From Anopheles merus (lineage: Eukaryota > Arthropoda > Insecta > Diptera > Culicidae): a stretch of 64,000 nt of DNA. The DNA lies in assembly GCF_017562075.2 (NCBI RefSeq), contig NC_054082.1:3156550-3220549 (forward strand), given 5' to 3'. A program made the position numbers and the translations under genes. Of the stretch, positions 38,601-46,723 are shown in pieces (within the stretch, counting starts at the first letter, position 1; every line of letters begins with the position of its first letter). The notes beneath the pieces were generated by a model. That model had not been told where the DNA came from. It saw only the letters and a list, made by a program, of their open reading frames with translations, and searched no databases.

Positions 38601-40897
38601 TAAAAGAAAAAGGAAAATAAATTATTGCGAAACAATAATTCGCAAATGATACAAAATTAACGCGAAAGCGAACACAAGCGAACACAATGAATGAATGACG
38701 AGAGAACACTGCTAGCAGGAAGGAGCGCAACCACACGGAGACAACAGGCTGTCTGGGTGCGGGGGATTTTTTTCGCTTTTTCACAGGCCCGAGATTAGGA
38801 AATGGCGCTATCTCGAGTAGGACGATAAGCGCCAGAACAGAAGGAGATGATGCCGCCACACAAACACACTCTGGGGGGCGACGGGCACGCCAAAAACGCT
38901 GCGGACGAATTCAATCTGCAAACAAAAGGTTACGTTCTTCACATCCGTTTACTATCTACTCTCCTATGTCGTTATTCTATGCTACTATGTATGGGAATGT
39001 AGTGTGTAGAAGCTTGTTTTGTTATTATACTATTATCTTATCTGGTACGATTAAGTTTTTTTTTCTTCCCAACATCCATTTACCATCTGTACCTTTCGTT
39101 GTGTTGTACCTGTTTTGTGTATGTATAACCGGAATGCAACTGCGTTACATAGCTTTAACACACATCACACACACACACACACACAAAAACATCGAACCAA
39201 ACAGCATAAGCAACCAAAAATGTTATAAATAATGGTTAAGAAACTTTAAAACGTGGAAAAAAACACGAAGATAAAAACGATACACACATCAACAAAAACC
39301 ACGAAGATAAACGCACAAACAAATACATTCACTCACCATGTTAAACCAAATTGATAAAGTATGAGTTTTACTCTGTACTCTGGTTTGTTTGAGTTTGTTA
39401 AGATTTGTTTAATTTTTCTTGTTTTTCCCCTCTTTTTGTTACTCTACTTTATTTATTGATTGAACCTTACTTGTCTTCTGAGTTTCATTAACATTTAAGT
39501 TAAGATGTATTTTATCGTTAAGTTTAAGCGAGTTTGTGGGATACATTATTTAATCATTTAACACATTACTTAGCTCTGTTTACGTTTCCTTACATTCCTA
39601 AGCATGTGTTTAATTTATATTTAACATTTAGTTATCTATTTTTATTTTTATTTTACCTTTACTATGTTGTGAGACACACCATCATTGGTTGTACTAAACT
39701 TTGCTGCATGCTTTTGTAATTTAGCGTTTTAGCTTGTTTCAAACTATTAAGGCTTAGTTAGGCTAACGGTGGTTTGCATTACTCTCTCGCCTATAGTTTT
39801 GTAAAATATATTCCTCCCACACTCTTTAGAACGATTATAGTTTCCGCATGTACAGCTACCCTTTAGCTAATACTCTGAGGGTTCATCATTACCTTCAAAA
39901 CACGACACAACCCTTGTTGCCCAGTTGCTAACGCGCTTCTCTCTCGTTTCCCATCTCTCTCTCCTCCCCTACAGAATGCAAACCAACCGCGTACCACTAC
40001 AAAGGCCGCTGCTATATTCAATGTCCCCCGGGGACGTACCCCTCGGCACCGCTTGCCCCGGAAGCGAACGGCACAGCAGCATCCCACCGAGCGGACATCG
40101 ATGAAATAGCGATCAACGGTCAACGGCCACTGTCACCGTCATCGTTGCGGCGGCGTCGTCGTCGCCAAGAGCAACATGTGGTCGCGACGGCATTGATGAA
40201 CGGTGCCTCTTCTGCTGAAGCATCCCAACGGTCAGTGGCACACGCTGGCACCAGTACCACCACCAACCCAGTGGCCTCGCCCCAGTGTCTCCAGTGCCAT
40301 ACGACCTGCCTGAAGTGTACCGGACCGCAAGCGACCGACTGTCTCGAATGTCAGGCCGCCTTCCGCTTCCAGCCAATTGCATCCGGTGGCGAAAGTCGCA
40401 TTTGTGTGTCAATCAACGACAAGCGCCCGGGCCAACCGGTGCCGGTGGCTGGCCCGAACAATGGCAGCGCAGGTCGAGTGAAAGCACCCGACCCGAGCAA
40501 TACCGAGCACCCGCCAACAGGTACCGCATCGTCCTCCGGGTTGGCCCCCATCTACGGCTACCTTCCGCCGGTGGTGTTTCTCGCCGGGGTGCTTTTGGTC
40601 GCGTTCGTGGCAATTTACGTGCTGTGGGTGCACTGCTTCCACGGTTCGCCCGGCATTGGCGAGATGTCCGGGCCGGGGCACCTGGCATTCGTCGGTGACG
40701 GGGGCGACGGTGGCACGGGCAGTGGATTGACCAGCATTCGGTACGACCGGGTGCACACCAATGAGCAGGAGGAGGAGGAGGAGGAGTACGAGATGTACGG
40801 GGACGATGAAAGTGCAAGCAGCGGGGACGATGAGGGCGATCTGTTGCCCGTTTCCTCCACCACACAAACAGTCGGCCCAACGGCCAGCAAGCGATAA
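20380..40897 (+). CDS. Fur1: Furin-like proprotein convertase 1 (gene span, 5' end not in window)
   Basis: Calcium-dependent serine endoprotease of the secretory pathway (subtilisin/kexin family S8B) that cleaves precursors after basic motifs in the trans-Golgi and at the surface. Exons read 20380-20601, 20675-20803, 22539-23020, 23141-23346, 23520-23706, 23886-24059, 24211-24329, 25109-26680, 29374-29549, 29658-29748 and 39975-40897; every junction is GT-AG and phases agree throughout, giving 1426 residues in the window for the long form. Order: pro-domain end, catalytic domain, P domain, Ser/Gly linker, repeated P-domain-like end motif, Cys-rich region, membrane span, acidic tail. The layout, including the linker and the later YGTETPAQP motif, matches what I know of Drosophila Fur1 rather than Fur2. 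The exon for the signal peptide and early pro-domain was not found in 1-20379. Identity is very sure; isoform usage is inferred. Confidence 0.93.
20675..20803 (+). CDS. Fur1: Fur1 exon b: catalytic aspartate
   Basis: 43 codons in phase 0, acceptor gcag at 20671-20674, donor gtgagt. It encodes NRGNGLDMNVIPAWKEG and then VVVTILDDGLESDHPDL. The first Asp of LDDG, codon 20759-20761, is the catalytic-triad aspartate of the subtilisin fold. The intron before it is only 73 bp. Confidence 0.95.
20804..22538 (+). other. Fur1 intron between exons b and c
   Basis: 1735 bp, gtgagtg donor and gcacag acceptor. No coding signal seen. Close to its 3' end (about 22465-22503) a gtttgaac octamer is repeated imperfectly several times. 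Confidence 0.8.
22539..23020 (+). CDS. Fur1: Fur1 exon c: catalytic histidine and oxyanion asparagine
   Basis: 482 nt, entering in phase 0 and leaving within a Trp codon (VPW). It contains SNRHGTRCAGE with the catalytic His at codon 22617-22619, the conserved SASWGPDDDGKTVDGPG stretch that shapes the S1/S2 pockets, and WASGNGG with the oxyanion-hole Asn at codon 22920-22922. GC content and codon third positions stand out clearly against the flanking introns. Confidence 0.96.
23141..23346 (+). CDS. Fur1: Fur1 exon d: catalytic serine
   Basis: 206 nt. It completes VPWFSEMCSSTLATTYSSG and carries HTGTSASAPLAAGI, with the nucleophile Ser at codon 23259-23261. It ends inside ...TWRDLQHI before a gtaagt donor. 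All of the triad is therefore intact over exons b, c and d, so the enzyme should be active. Confidence 0.95.
23520..23706 (+). CDS. Fur1: Fur1 exon e: end of catalytic domain
   Basis: 187 nt after a long T-rich tract and ctag acceptor. It encodes VVRTAKPGNLIDPNW, then VGRRVSHSFGYGLMDAAAM, the canonical C-terminal part of the furin catalytic domain, and runs on into the hinge to the P domain (VPEQQVCEINARHLDK). Confidence 0.94.
23886..24059 (+). CDS. Fur1: Fur1 exon f: P domain, first part
   Basis: 174 nt, acceptor gctgcag at 23879-23885. It encodes the P (homo B) domain beta-strands: VTLQLIVEHCMGVNYLEHVQ, then ITLTSQRRGDIKIFLTSPSG and TRVTLLTPR. The LTSPSGT motif is diagnostic of convertase P domains, which stabilise the catalytic unit. 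Confidence 0.94.
24211..24329 (+). CDS. Fur1: Fur1 exon g: P domain, second part
   Basis: 119 nt. It encodes SHDLSRSGFNQWPFMSVHTW and GEAPHGTWQLEIHNEGRLL, the second half of the P domain, ending in phase 1 just before the final strand of the domain. Two different downstream exons (25109 and 29374) can supply that last strand in the same phase. Confidence 0.94.
24330..25108 (+). other. Fur1 intron between exons g and h
   Basis: 779 bp, gtaagt donor, cctag acceptor. No coding signal. It contains a perfect 8-bp inverted repeat CGTTAGAA / TTCTAACG at 24604-24627 with an 8-nt loop. Confidence 0.75.
25109..26680 (+). CDS. Fur1: Fur1 exon h: P-domain end strand plus 524-codon Ser/Gly-rich linker
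   Basis: 1572 nt after an acceptor ctag; it starts GYSVIRGWSLVLYGTSIPP, the last P-domain strand. It then becomes a low-complexity region: Ser runs (TCG/TCC/AGC mixed codons), basic GNKGKSNKNKSNKN, Thr/Ala runs, Gly runs and Pro-rich blocks. A more ordered segment INARIPKVFQQYDKIQQFYP (about 26185-26244) resembles the SRIPKLFERYEKIQ-type motif I recall from Drosophila Fur1. The chosen donor at 26681 (GTAGTT) is weak but gives the right phase; without it the frame reads to a stop at 26806-26808. Role inferred as a flexible stalk between protease and membrane anchor. Confidence 0.85.
26681..29373 (+). other. Fur1 intron between exons h and i
   Basis: About 2.7 kb with no coding signal on either strand. 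It holds a GGGCCA-type tandem (about 28838-28856) and CA repeats. The 5' boundary rests on a weak donor. Confidence 0.65.
29374..29549 (+). CDS. Fur1: Fur1 exon i: second P-domain-like end motif
   Basis: 176 nt after acceptor acgcag, donor gtaagc. It encodes AQITQWDLIFYGTETPAQPN and then an acidic, Gly/Asn-containing stretch ending SDQWRDMQQ. WDLIFYGT repeats the WSLVLYGT strand at the start of exon h. The acceptor has the same phase, so this exon can follow exon h (full form) or directly follow exon g (skipped form). Confidence 0.9.
29658..29822 (+). CDS. Fur1: Fur1 exon j: alternative end - short membrane anchor, or splice at 29748
   Basis: Starts IGEGHSEVQRTSSNDVTTVS after a gtcgcag acceptor. 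At 29748/29749 the sequence g|gtttgt is a usable donor in phase 1, which fits the exon at 39975. If it is not used, the frame continues GLSLLVMFISQFYSDRQ to a TAA at 29820-29822. That gives a short hydrophobic C-terminal anchor, 1143 residues in the window. In Drosophila Fur1 a short and a Cys-rich (CRR) C-terminal form are known; this exon explains both here. Confidence 0.82.
   Translation: MGEGHSEVQRTSSNDVTTVSCARFDAASCIGLSLLVMFISQFYSDRQVSSIGSR
29823..39974 (+). other. Long Fur1 intron before the Cys-rich last exon
   Basis: About 10 kb. No exon with clear similarity was seen. It holds CA/GT runs, CAC and GGT triplet runs, A-rich blocks and T-rich AT stretches near 39360-39720. A possible extra terminal exon at 31503-31595 is treated as a finding, since only splice phase and a polypyrimidine tract support it. 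Confidence 0.6.
39975..40897 (+). CDS. Fur1: Fur1 exon k: cysteine-rich region, transmembrane span, acidic tail
   Basis: 923 nt after a cctacag acceptor, ending at TAA 40895-40897. Cysteine-rich pieces ECKPTAYHYKGRCYIQCPPG and CLQCHTTCLKCTGPQATDCL are furin-type Cys repeats, separated by a 100-residue Arg/Ser/Ala-rich insertion starting with an LRRRRRRQ run. A membrane span lies near 40553-40625 (PPVVFLAGVLLVAFVAIYVL). The cytoplasmic tail holds EEEEEEYEMYGDDESASSGD with a later LLP, i.e. an acidic cluster with Ser and Tyr plus a dileucine. In known furins such motifs drive trans-Golgi retrieval and endosomal sorting. Confidence 0.92.
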
Positions 40898-42469
40898 AGA
40901 GTAGTGTGCGCCATGTGCACCAGACACACACACACACACATTCTGGCAATAATAACAATAGTCATGTATGTAGTGCAAATGTCGCTAACAAGTGTTAAAC
41001 AAGTGAATCTGTGAAGTTGTGGTGGGCAGCTCAGGAAATCAGGAGAGTGTATTTCCTTTTTATTTACCTTTTGTTTTACTGTAAGGAAGACGTGACGGAA
41101 GCAATAAAAGTGATCCAACTATCTTATGAATAGGACACGTGCCTCAACCTCTAGAGGGAATGAAAAGAAATTGAGAAAAGAAAACGCGCGTGTTGGTTGC
41201 CATAGCCAAGTATTTGAAGTTGGTAAACGCTTGAAGCATTCGACAGTGTCGCTAGAATTACACTAAGCATTTTAGGCAAGAAATGGACTAATTTTCAACA
41301 ACATTGAGGTAAGTAGACAGTTTCGTTTCTAAACACAAATGGCAGTGAACGTATATAATCAACATTCTTATTTGTCTTATGTCGATCCTGCAGAATGTGG
41401 TCGACCAACGATGTTTAAAGATTTTTTAATGCAAAATACATGTATTTCACATTCTTCTACTTACTCTCCTTCTACCCTATAAAGACTGACCAATCAAACT
41501 GAACCATACGAGCTAATCTATTAAGCTGTCATTTGCATTGCACATTTCGCATGGATTTGATTTGAGTTGCTACACTCTTTGATACTACTAGTATCATTCG
41601 CCATTTTTTGCCCTGATATGGCCACGCGTGGCATGCTGCAAAAACACTCCCACAATATCGCTTCATTTAGCCGATTTCATGCTGAATCATGGTGAGTTTT
41701 CAATTTTTGCACAGATTTGTCCGAAACACCTAATGTGAAACAAGTTGTGAAAAAAATCCATGCAACACTGAACCTGTCACGGCTCATGGAATGAGCGATT
41801 CGGAACCTTTATTCAATTAAAAATAAAACACAATGCGCTTGGGGTTCACTCTGGACCTCTTGATCTGTAAGCATTTAGTTTTGTTTTGTTTTAGTGTGGT
41901 TCAAAGCAGTAAAGCCGTCTTTTACGGCTATTATCTATCATAGAGCGAGATGATTAATGGAATCGGGAGATACTTTTTGGAAAGAAGAACAAAAGAATTC
42001 TAATTTGCCAGTTAGCCGAAAATAAAAGTGAGATAATGGTATTGCATTTACTTTATATACAATGTAGTATGTAGTAGGGATTTGTTTGTCTTTTTTCTCT
42101 GATAGGTCATTCACTTTTCCGGATTGTAATGAGTAAATATTTTGCTTTTTTAGTATTCTCTCATGCAAATTGTTTCCGCAAAATAAAACTATACCTTGCA
42201 TTTTAGGACCACAACTGCAGCTCATGATCAACATAAATGGTATATAGATGTATTAACATTTTTAATCCTACTTTCACAATGAACAAAAATCCATTACTTT
42301 TGCGTTGATTTACCATTCCGTTCAGAACCATTGCCAAAGCCAGAGGATCGCTTCTTCACGCTGCCACTAATTCAGTTGCACAACTTCCTTTCGATTAGTC
42401 GACGTAGGTGAAAATTGGGAATTGTATTGTCTTTTGTGTGCTCAGGCTAATCAGATCAGTGGTTTAACA
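40898..42469. other. Fur1 3' UTR and intergenic space
   Basis: After the Fur1 poly(A) signal there is AT-rich sequence without a supported gene. Near 42327-42404 a short open block bounded by ttcag and gtaggt could be a 5' UTR exon of the next gene: joined to an acceptor at 42445 it would place an in-frame stop before the ATG, so it cannot simply extend the protein. Confidence 0.5.
41103..41108 (+). promoter_or_regulatory. Fur1: Poly(A) signal of long Fur1 transcript
   Basis: AATAAA about 205 nt after the stop of exon k, following a (CA)n-containing 3' UTR. It is the first canonical hexamer in the right orientation after the stop. No equally clear signal was seen close behind the short-form stop at 29822. 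Confidence 0.6.
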
Positions 42470-43386
42470 ATGTCATCTCCGGTGAACTTAGTCATGAAAC
42501 AGTTAGCACCTACGTCCGATGACGAGAGGTCTAGGCAGCGTGTTAACGGTGTACAGAAACAGGAGCTGGTACGTTTGATGAAAGCCAACTTTCTCTTTAT
42601 CGAGCGCAAACATGCCGTGGTTAGGGGTGACCTGAGCCGTGCAGAAGTGTGGAGAATGATCACCAACCGCCTAAACAGCTTGGGGCCGCCGATGCACTCG
42701 ACTGAAGTATGGCAGAAAGTGAGTATCTTTGAGTTTTCGTGTTTTATTGCCCTTAAAACAATATGTTTGTGATGTTTCTGTTCCGTTCGTTTACAGCGAT
42801 GGAACGATTTGCGATCCACTACCAAGCAAAAGATGCACAAGATACAGAGCTTTGTTGGGGAAAATGGCGAAGAATTGTGTCCTTACAGACTGACCTCGCT
42901 AGAGCGGCAAATCTGGAGCACGTTGTGTGCTAATCCGGCCAAGCAGATTGAAACAGTCTATAAAGATTCTGCCAGCAAATCTGTTACATTTGACGGAAGT
43001 TGCGGTTCATCCTCCATTTGCTCCAATCCGTCTAAAAACGAGTATGACATGCAGAACTCTGCTACAAGCCTCAAGAATTCCTCAACCCATTCTCAGCTGA
43101 ATAATGAAATGTCAAACAAGTTGACTTTTATCGAAGATGGGAAAAAATCCAATATTCTACGCACTGCACAGGTATAATCTACAAAGCTATGCTTCTTCTT
43201 CGAAACTTGTTTGGAAATAAGCTGTTTGAGAAATCCTATTCGATTTCTAATAAATCATGTTTTGTGCTTTTCCAGATACTCGACACTTCTGCAGAGTGTA
43301 GATCATCGTTGGAAGATCTTTACAAATTGTTACGCCAAGTACAAGATCAGCAGGAACAAATATCTTACTTGGTGCATCACGTTTAA
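42470..43386 (+). CDS. Zeste-type Myb/SANT-like DNA-binding protein (244 aa, three exons)
   Basis: Exons 42470-42718, 42797-43171 and 43276-43386, all phase 0 with GT-AG borders, giving 244 residues. Residues about 29-102, split by intron 1, form a Myb/SANT-like domain of the kind in regulatory protein zeste and many insect paralogues: QELVRLMKANFLFIERKHAV, WRMITNRLNSLGPP, then RWNDLRSTTKQKMHKIQ. The middle is Ser/Asn-rich and probably disordered. The last exon (LEDLYKLLRQVQDQQEQISY) looks like a short coiled coil, fitting oligomerisation. ATG chosen for its ACA context and the paralogue's similar start. Probable nuclear DNA-binding protein of unknown target. Convergent with the fragmentary paralogue on the minus strand. 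Confidence 0.85.
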
Positions 43387-43417
43387 AGAGTAACACCAAC
43401 AATAACAATAATACTAA

Positions 43418-43423
43418 AATAAA
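43418..43423 (+). promoter_or_regulatory. Poly(A) signal of the + strand zeste-like gene
   Basis: AATAAA 32 nt after the stop at 43386. A second copy at 43484 is a weaker choice. Confidence 0.6.
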
Positions 43424-43461
43424 GTACTGACACTTTAGTCCATTTAGTCCAACGCCGAACA

Positions 43462-43467
43462 TTTATT
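43462..43467 (-). promoter_or_regulatory. Poly(A) signal, minus strand
   Basis: TTTATT on +, i.e. AATAAA on -, about 250 nt after the stop at 43717. It would end the transcript of the fragmentary paralogue. Between stop and signal lies a short hydrophobic ORF from an ATG at about 43644. Confidence 0.45.
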
Positions 43468-43716
43468 ACTTTCCGCGACTCCAGAATAAACTCCAAGATA
43501 TTCGCCAGAAGTCAGCCTCATATTCATTCAGCTTATTCTGTTTTAAACTTTATGATGAAGCTATATGTCACCATGAACAGCCTTATAAACCATGTTACTA
43601 CCACTGCAGACACAGTAGCACACAGGGCGATCCTCATAAAACGTGATCCTTTCAACTCTAGAGGCTACTTGCCTAAATTTAACCTGAAAAATGCCTGATT
43701 ATGTCGTCTTTTGTGT

Positions 43717-44379
43717 CTACTTGATACTATCCTTCTGACAAGATTTTTGACGCAGCACGGCCAAAATCTGTTCGTTCCTCACAATGATCGACTCCAGCAC
43801 CCGTTTGCATCGCAGGTATACTTGCTGATGAATGCATCCGGAAATGGGTATACGCTAAAAAAAATTAGAATAACATTAAATAGATTCAATTCTACCATTA
43901 GCCCTGTTGGCACGAACCTGTTCTCCGTGGTCCAACTCCTGCTTAGCACTCGCCTCGGACGAGCTCGCTATCTCTCCCGGCCAAATGTCGATGTTGTTCG
44001 AGCAGATGTACTCACTGATGTAGCTAAACGTGGTCAACGGTGTACTTTCCGATCCACCCGTTTTGCACAGATCACGCAGGATCGCTTTCTCGTGCTCGTC
44101 GTTCAGCAGCTGAATGTCCATGGAGGGTTTATTGTAGGTAGTAGCGTGCGAGTAACTAGGCCACTCATCCTGGAGCAGTTGGTACTGTTCTAGTGTGTCT
44201 TGTGTCGAATCCATTCGAGAACTTTGCACTGGCTTCAACGCACTCACTGACGACGATCCAACACCGTACGAGGCGTAGTTCATCGCAGTACCAGAATCTT
44301 CACCACTATGCCAGCTCATTGGTAGAACACGATCGTGAACCTCGTCCAATCGCTGCCCGAGTACGACTAACCGACGAAA
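43717..44379 (-). CDS. Zeste-like paralogue, C-terminal part only (possibly degenerate)
   Basis: Two minus-strand exons: an open block 43918-44379 ending HGEQ at a gttcgt donor, and 43717-43854 after a TTTTTTTAG acceptor, both phase 0. The last exon (RIPISGCIHQ..., VLESIIVRNEQILAVLRQ) clearly matches the last exon of the paralogue at 46970 (NEEILALLRQ) and sits at the same intron position. The larger exon is an acidic Ser/Asn-rich linker. The Myb/SANT part expected upstream was not found: an in-frame TAA occurs at 44380-44382, and 44383-46568 shows no similar exon. The first possible ATG is at 44319. It may be a truncated gene, a pseudogene, or have distant upstream exons. Confidence 0.5.
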
Positions 44380-44453
44380 TTAAATCAATTTCAGTGTGTC
44401 AGCTCGAAGATTAAGTCCCCGAAGAGCATTCGGTTCGTCCTACGTCACCGGTG

Positions 44454-44786
44454 TCATCCGCTCTTCCGATACGCATGACTTAAGTGATAACACAAGACTC
44501 CGATAATGGCCGATGCTGCACAGCCAGTAGCAAGCACTCTTGTGACTTGGTTGTCCTCATTCGCTGTCGCCTGATCGGGATGGCAATCAGTGCCGGATCG
44601 TTACAATCCATCTAGCCAGGATGTCGCATTGGGCGATGTTTTCCTTTCTGCAAGCGAAGTTTTTTTTAGCCATCGCGCCCCTATGATAACGGCTACTATC
44701 GAAGCCAGTGAACCAATCGATTCCCTGTCGCGTAAACAGGCGTATCTATCAAACCACAATGGATCGTGAGTTTCATGCAGAGTCAT
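44454..44786 (-). pseudogene. Possible small membrane-protein ORF interrupted by one TAA
   Basis: From an ATG at 44784-44786 (context caagATG) the frame reads MTLHETHDPLWFDRYACLRD, then a hydrophobic segment SIVAVIIGARWL followed by KK, and stops at a TAA (44601-44603). The same frame then stays open for 48 more codons with a second hydrophobic segment (LATGCAASAIIGVLCYHLSH) before TGA at 44454-44456. Upstream the frame is also open to beyond 45050, though that part overlaps a SINE. I do not recognise the protein. Options are a two-span protein with a nonsense mutation, two exon remnants, stop readthrough, or chance. Confidence 0.3.
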
Positions 44787-46568
44787 CTTGCAGCAAACTG
44801 CATCAACAGCATTGCAGATTATTGCACAAGCTCTTGCAGAACGAAACGTACGCTTAATTAACTTGCTAATCGGATCGTTTGCTAGCTGTATGCGATGTAA
44901 CGCCCTATAACTTTTGTTATGTTGTATGGCGCCAATTATGCGTTGTGTGAAACTATTTATAACCTTTAATAGTATTACGATAAGAATGAGGCTGTCCCGT
45001 GGTACAGTCGTCAACTCGAACGACTCAATAACATGCCCGTCATGGGTCAAGCCTAGAATGGACCGTCCCCCCGTAGCAAGTATTGACTATCCGGCTGCGT
45101 GGTAATGCATTAAGTCTCGATAGCCTGTATAGGCCGGTAAGTCCACGTAGGACGTTACGCCAAATAGAAGAAGAAGAAGGAGAAGAGTATTACGGTATAA
45201 CAAACCACGTTAAACTCGAGTTTAGGGTACTTACGGATGTGTCACAAGGTTGTTTTTTAAAAGAAATAAGCCTTCATCATTCGATCCGTTTTTCGGTCTA
45301 AATGGCAGATGTCTTCTAGCTGTCTCCATCTCAAATTGGGCCTACTACGCTCCTTGTATCTTTCTGGACGACTTCACAGAACTTTGTGAGCAACATGGTC
45401 GACACATCGGTGCCCTAACTAAAGAACATGTTTCATAATTCAATGTGAACTAGGATGGCAATGAGTTTGTTTACCATCCTTTATATAATTAGCGATGTTT
45501 TCGGTTCATGCCTTGATTGACAGTTTCATAATTTATTTCACTGCACCAGCCATCTATCCAGTGCCCATTTATAGCCACGAAAAAGCGGACGAAAATAACT
45601 TCCATCCTCATTCGAACCAATCTGCCAGCTGGAATGGCCCCGCCACCGGACACGATTGATACGGTTCGAATCCCTGTCAAATCCTTTCGCGGTTAGCTAA
45701 TCCTCGTTCCGCACGGTGTGACATATTAGAGAGAATTGGCCGGATGTTTCGATTACATTTGCCCGGTTTTTGATACGACGCGAAACGGGTGACGTTCTTT
45801 TTTGTGATTGTAGGAAGTGTTTACAGCCAAACTTAAAGCGATGACCATTTCTTACGAGTCAAAGATAATCGTCTGAATGTACCTGCAGTTAAAGAAAAAA
45901 ATACTTTTCAGAAAAAAGTGAACCATAATAAACTGCTAATGGTGCCACAGCCTATCGAACCTATTGTGAGCGTGTGCAGCCTATCGAACCTTACTCTACC
46001 TCAACATGCGCCCAATTTCTTCTGCAGCAGCATCGATTGCTTCATCCGTTGTGTTGACTATATAATCAATAATAAAAAAGAGGTTCCAAACAAACGTGAT
46101 TAACTAAAGCGGCAGCCGACACTTCAAAGACGCCACAGCTCTAGCCGACACTCTATTTGTGACCTGAAATTGTTTTACAACGAAAACAAACACTCTATCA
46201 CTCCAATCACTTATCGCTGGTTTGTCAGCGTCCGTCGAGATTTTAATTAAAAACTACACGACCACAGCTCCTCCAGTTGATCGGCCAGGCACAAAACCGG
46301 CCTCACTATCAAGGTCCGAAAATACAAAACGAATGTGCCGACGGCGGTACAACTAGTCAGCAATTATCAGCAGCGGCGCAACGAATGGCGGTAGCGATGT
46401 GACAATTATTAAATTACAACCGATTAGTGGCGGACACTTTCCCCCCCCCCCCCACCACCCCTCCCCTCAACTAAACGCAAGCCTTTTTTCGGCCTACTTT
46501 TCTGGTCGTTTAGTAGTATTTGATCTAGTGCGTTGGCAGTTGACCACCACAGGAGTGTACTTACTTAC
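44787..46568. other. Intergenic region with the SINE
   Basis: Apart from the SINE at 45030-45187 and a C13 run at 46441-46453 no supported gene was seen. Short frames are open on both strands but lack recognisable similarity. Confidence 0.5.
45030..45187 (+). mobile_element. SINE, resembling the Anopheles SINE200 type
   Basis: The block with gactatccggctgcgtgg (45084 on), aagtctcgatagcctgtata and ggacgttacgcc, ending in an (AAG)n tail at about 45166-45187, matches what I recall of short tRNA-related SINEs common in anopheline genomes. The 5' limit is uncertain. No clear target duplication was found. Identification is from memory of the family's 3' half. Confidence 0.65.
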
Positions 46569-46688
46569 CTGTAGATGTACATAACCCAATTCGCTTGCAG
46601 TATAACAGTTAGGCGGCGCTCTGGCACCAATCGAACAAGATATCAGACTCGAACAAATGAATAGAGCTATGTGGAGGTGCATCGTCAT
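46569..46688 (-). CDS. Candidate first exon of a small secreted protein
   Basis: An ATG at 46686-46688 opens MTMHLHIALFICSSLISCSI, a good signal peptide, followed by GARAPPNCYTASELGYVHLQ and then a near-perfect donor CAG|GTAAGTAAG at 46568. A following exon is not certain: an acceptor tttcag near 46170 would add about 19 codons, and a T-rich acceptor near 46058 opens another short frame. I do not recognise the protein. Its start lies inside a large palindrome (46604-46723), so the signal could also be a coincidence within a repeat. Confidence 0.3.
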
Positions 46689-46723
46689 GTTCCATTGGTG
46701 CTAGAGCGCCGGGTTAAGCTGTT
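46604..46723. repeat. Imperfect inverted repeat (hairpin or MITE-like)
   Basis: Arms 46614-46631 (CGGCGCTCTGGCACCAAT) and 46694-46711 are reverse complements with one mismatch over 18 bp, separated by 62 bp. Outside them, aacag/ctgtt pairs further. The right arm is bordered by ggttaa; the left by agttag. No duplicated target site is clear, so it may be a decayed MITE or a local inverted duplication. Confidence 0.6.

Noticed and set aside
38164..38859. 231-codon hydrophobic minus-strand frame in the long Fur1 intron
   Set aside because: The Phe/Cys/Val-rich protein comes from the complement of A-rich DNA; no splice signals or similarity.
45600..45680. tRNA gene suggested by ggttcgaatcc at about 45663
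   Set aside because: The flanking bases do not form a T stem or acceptor stem, and the A-box match is only partial.
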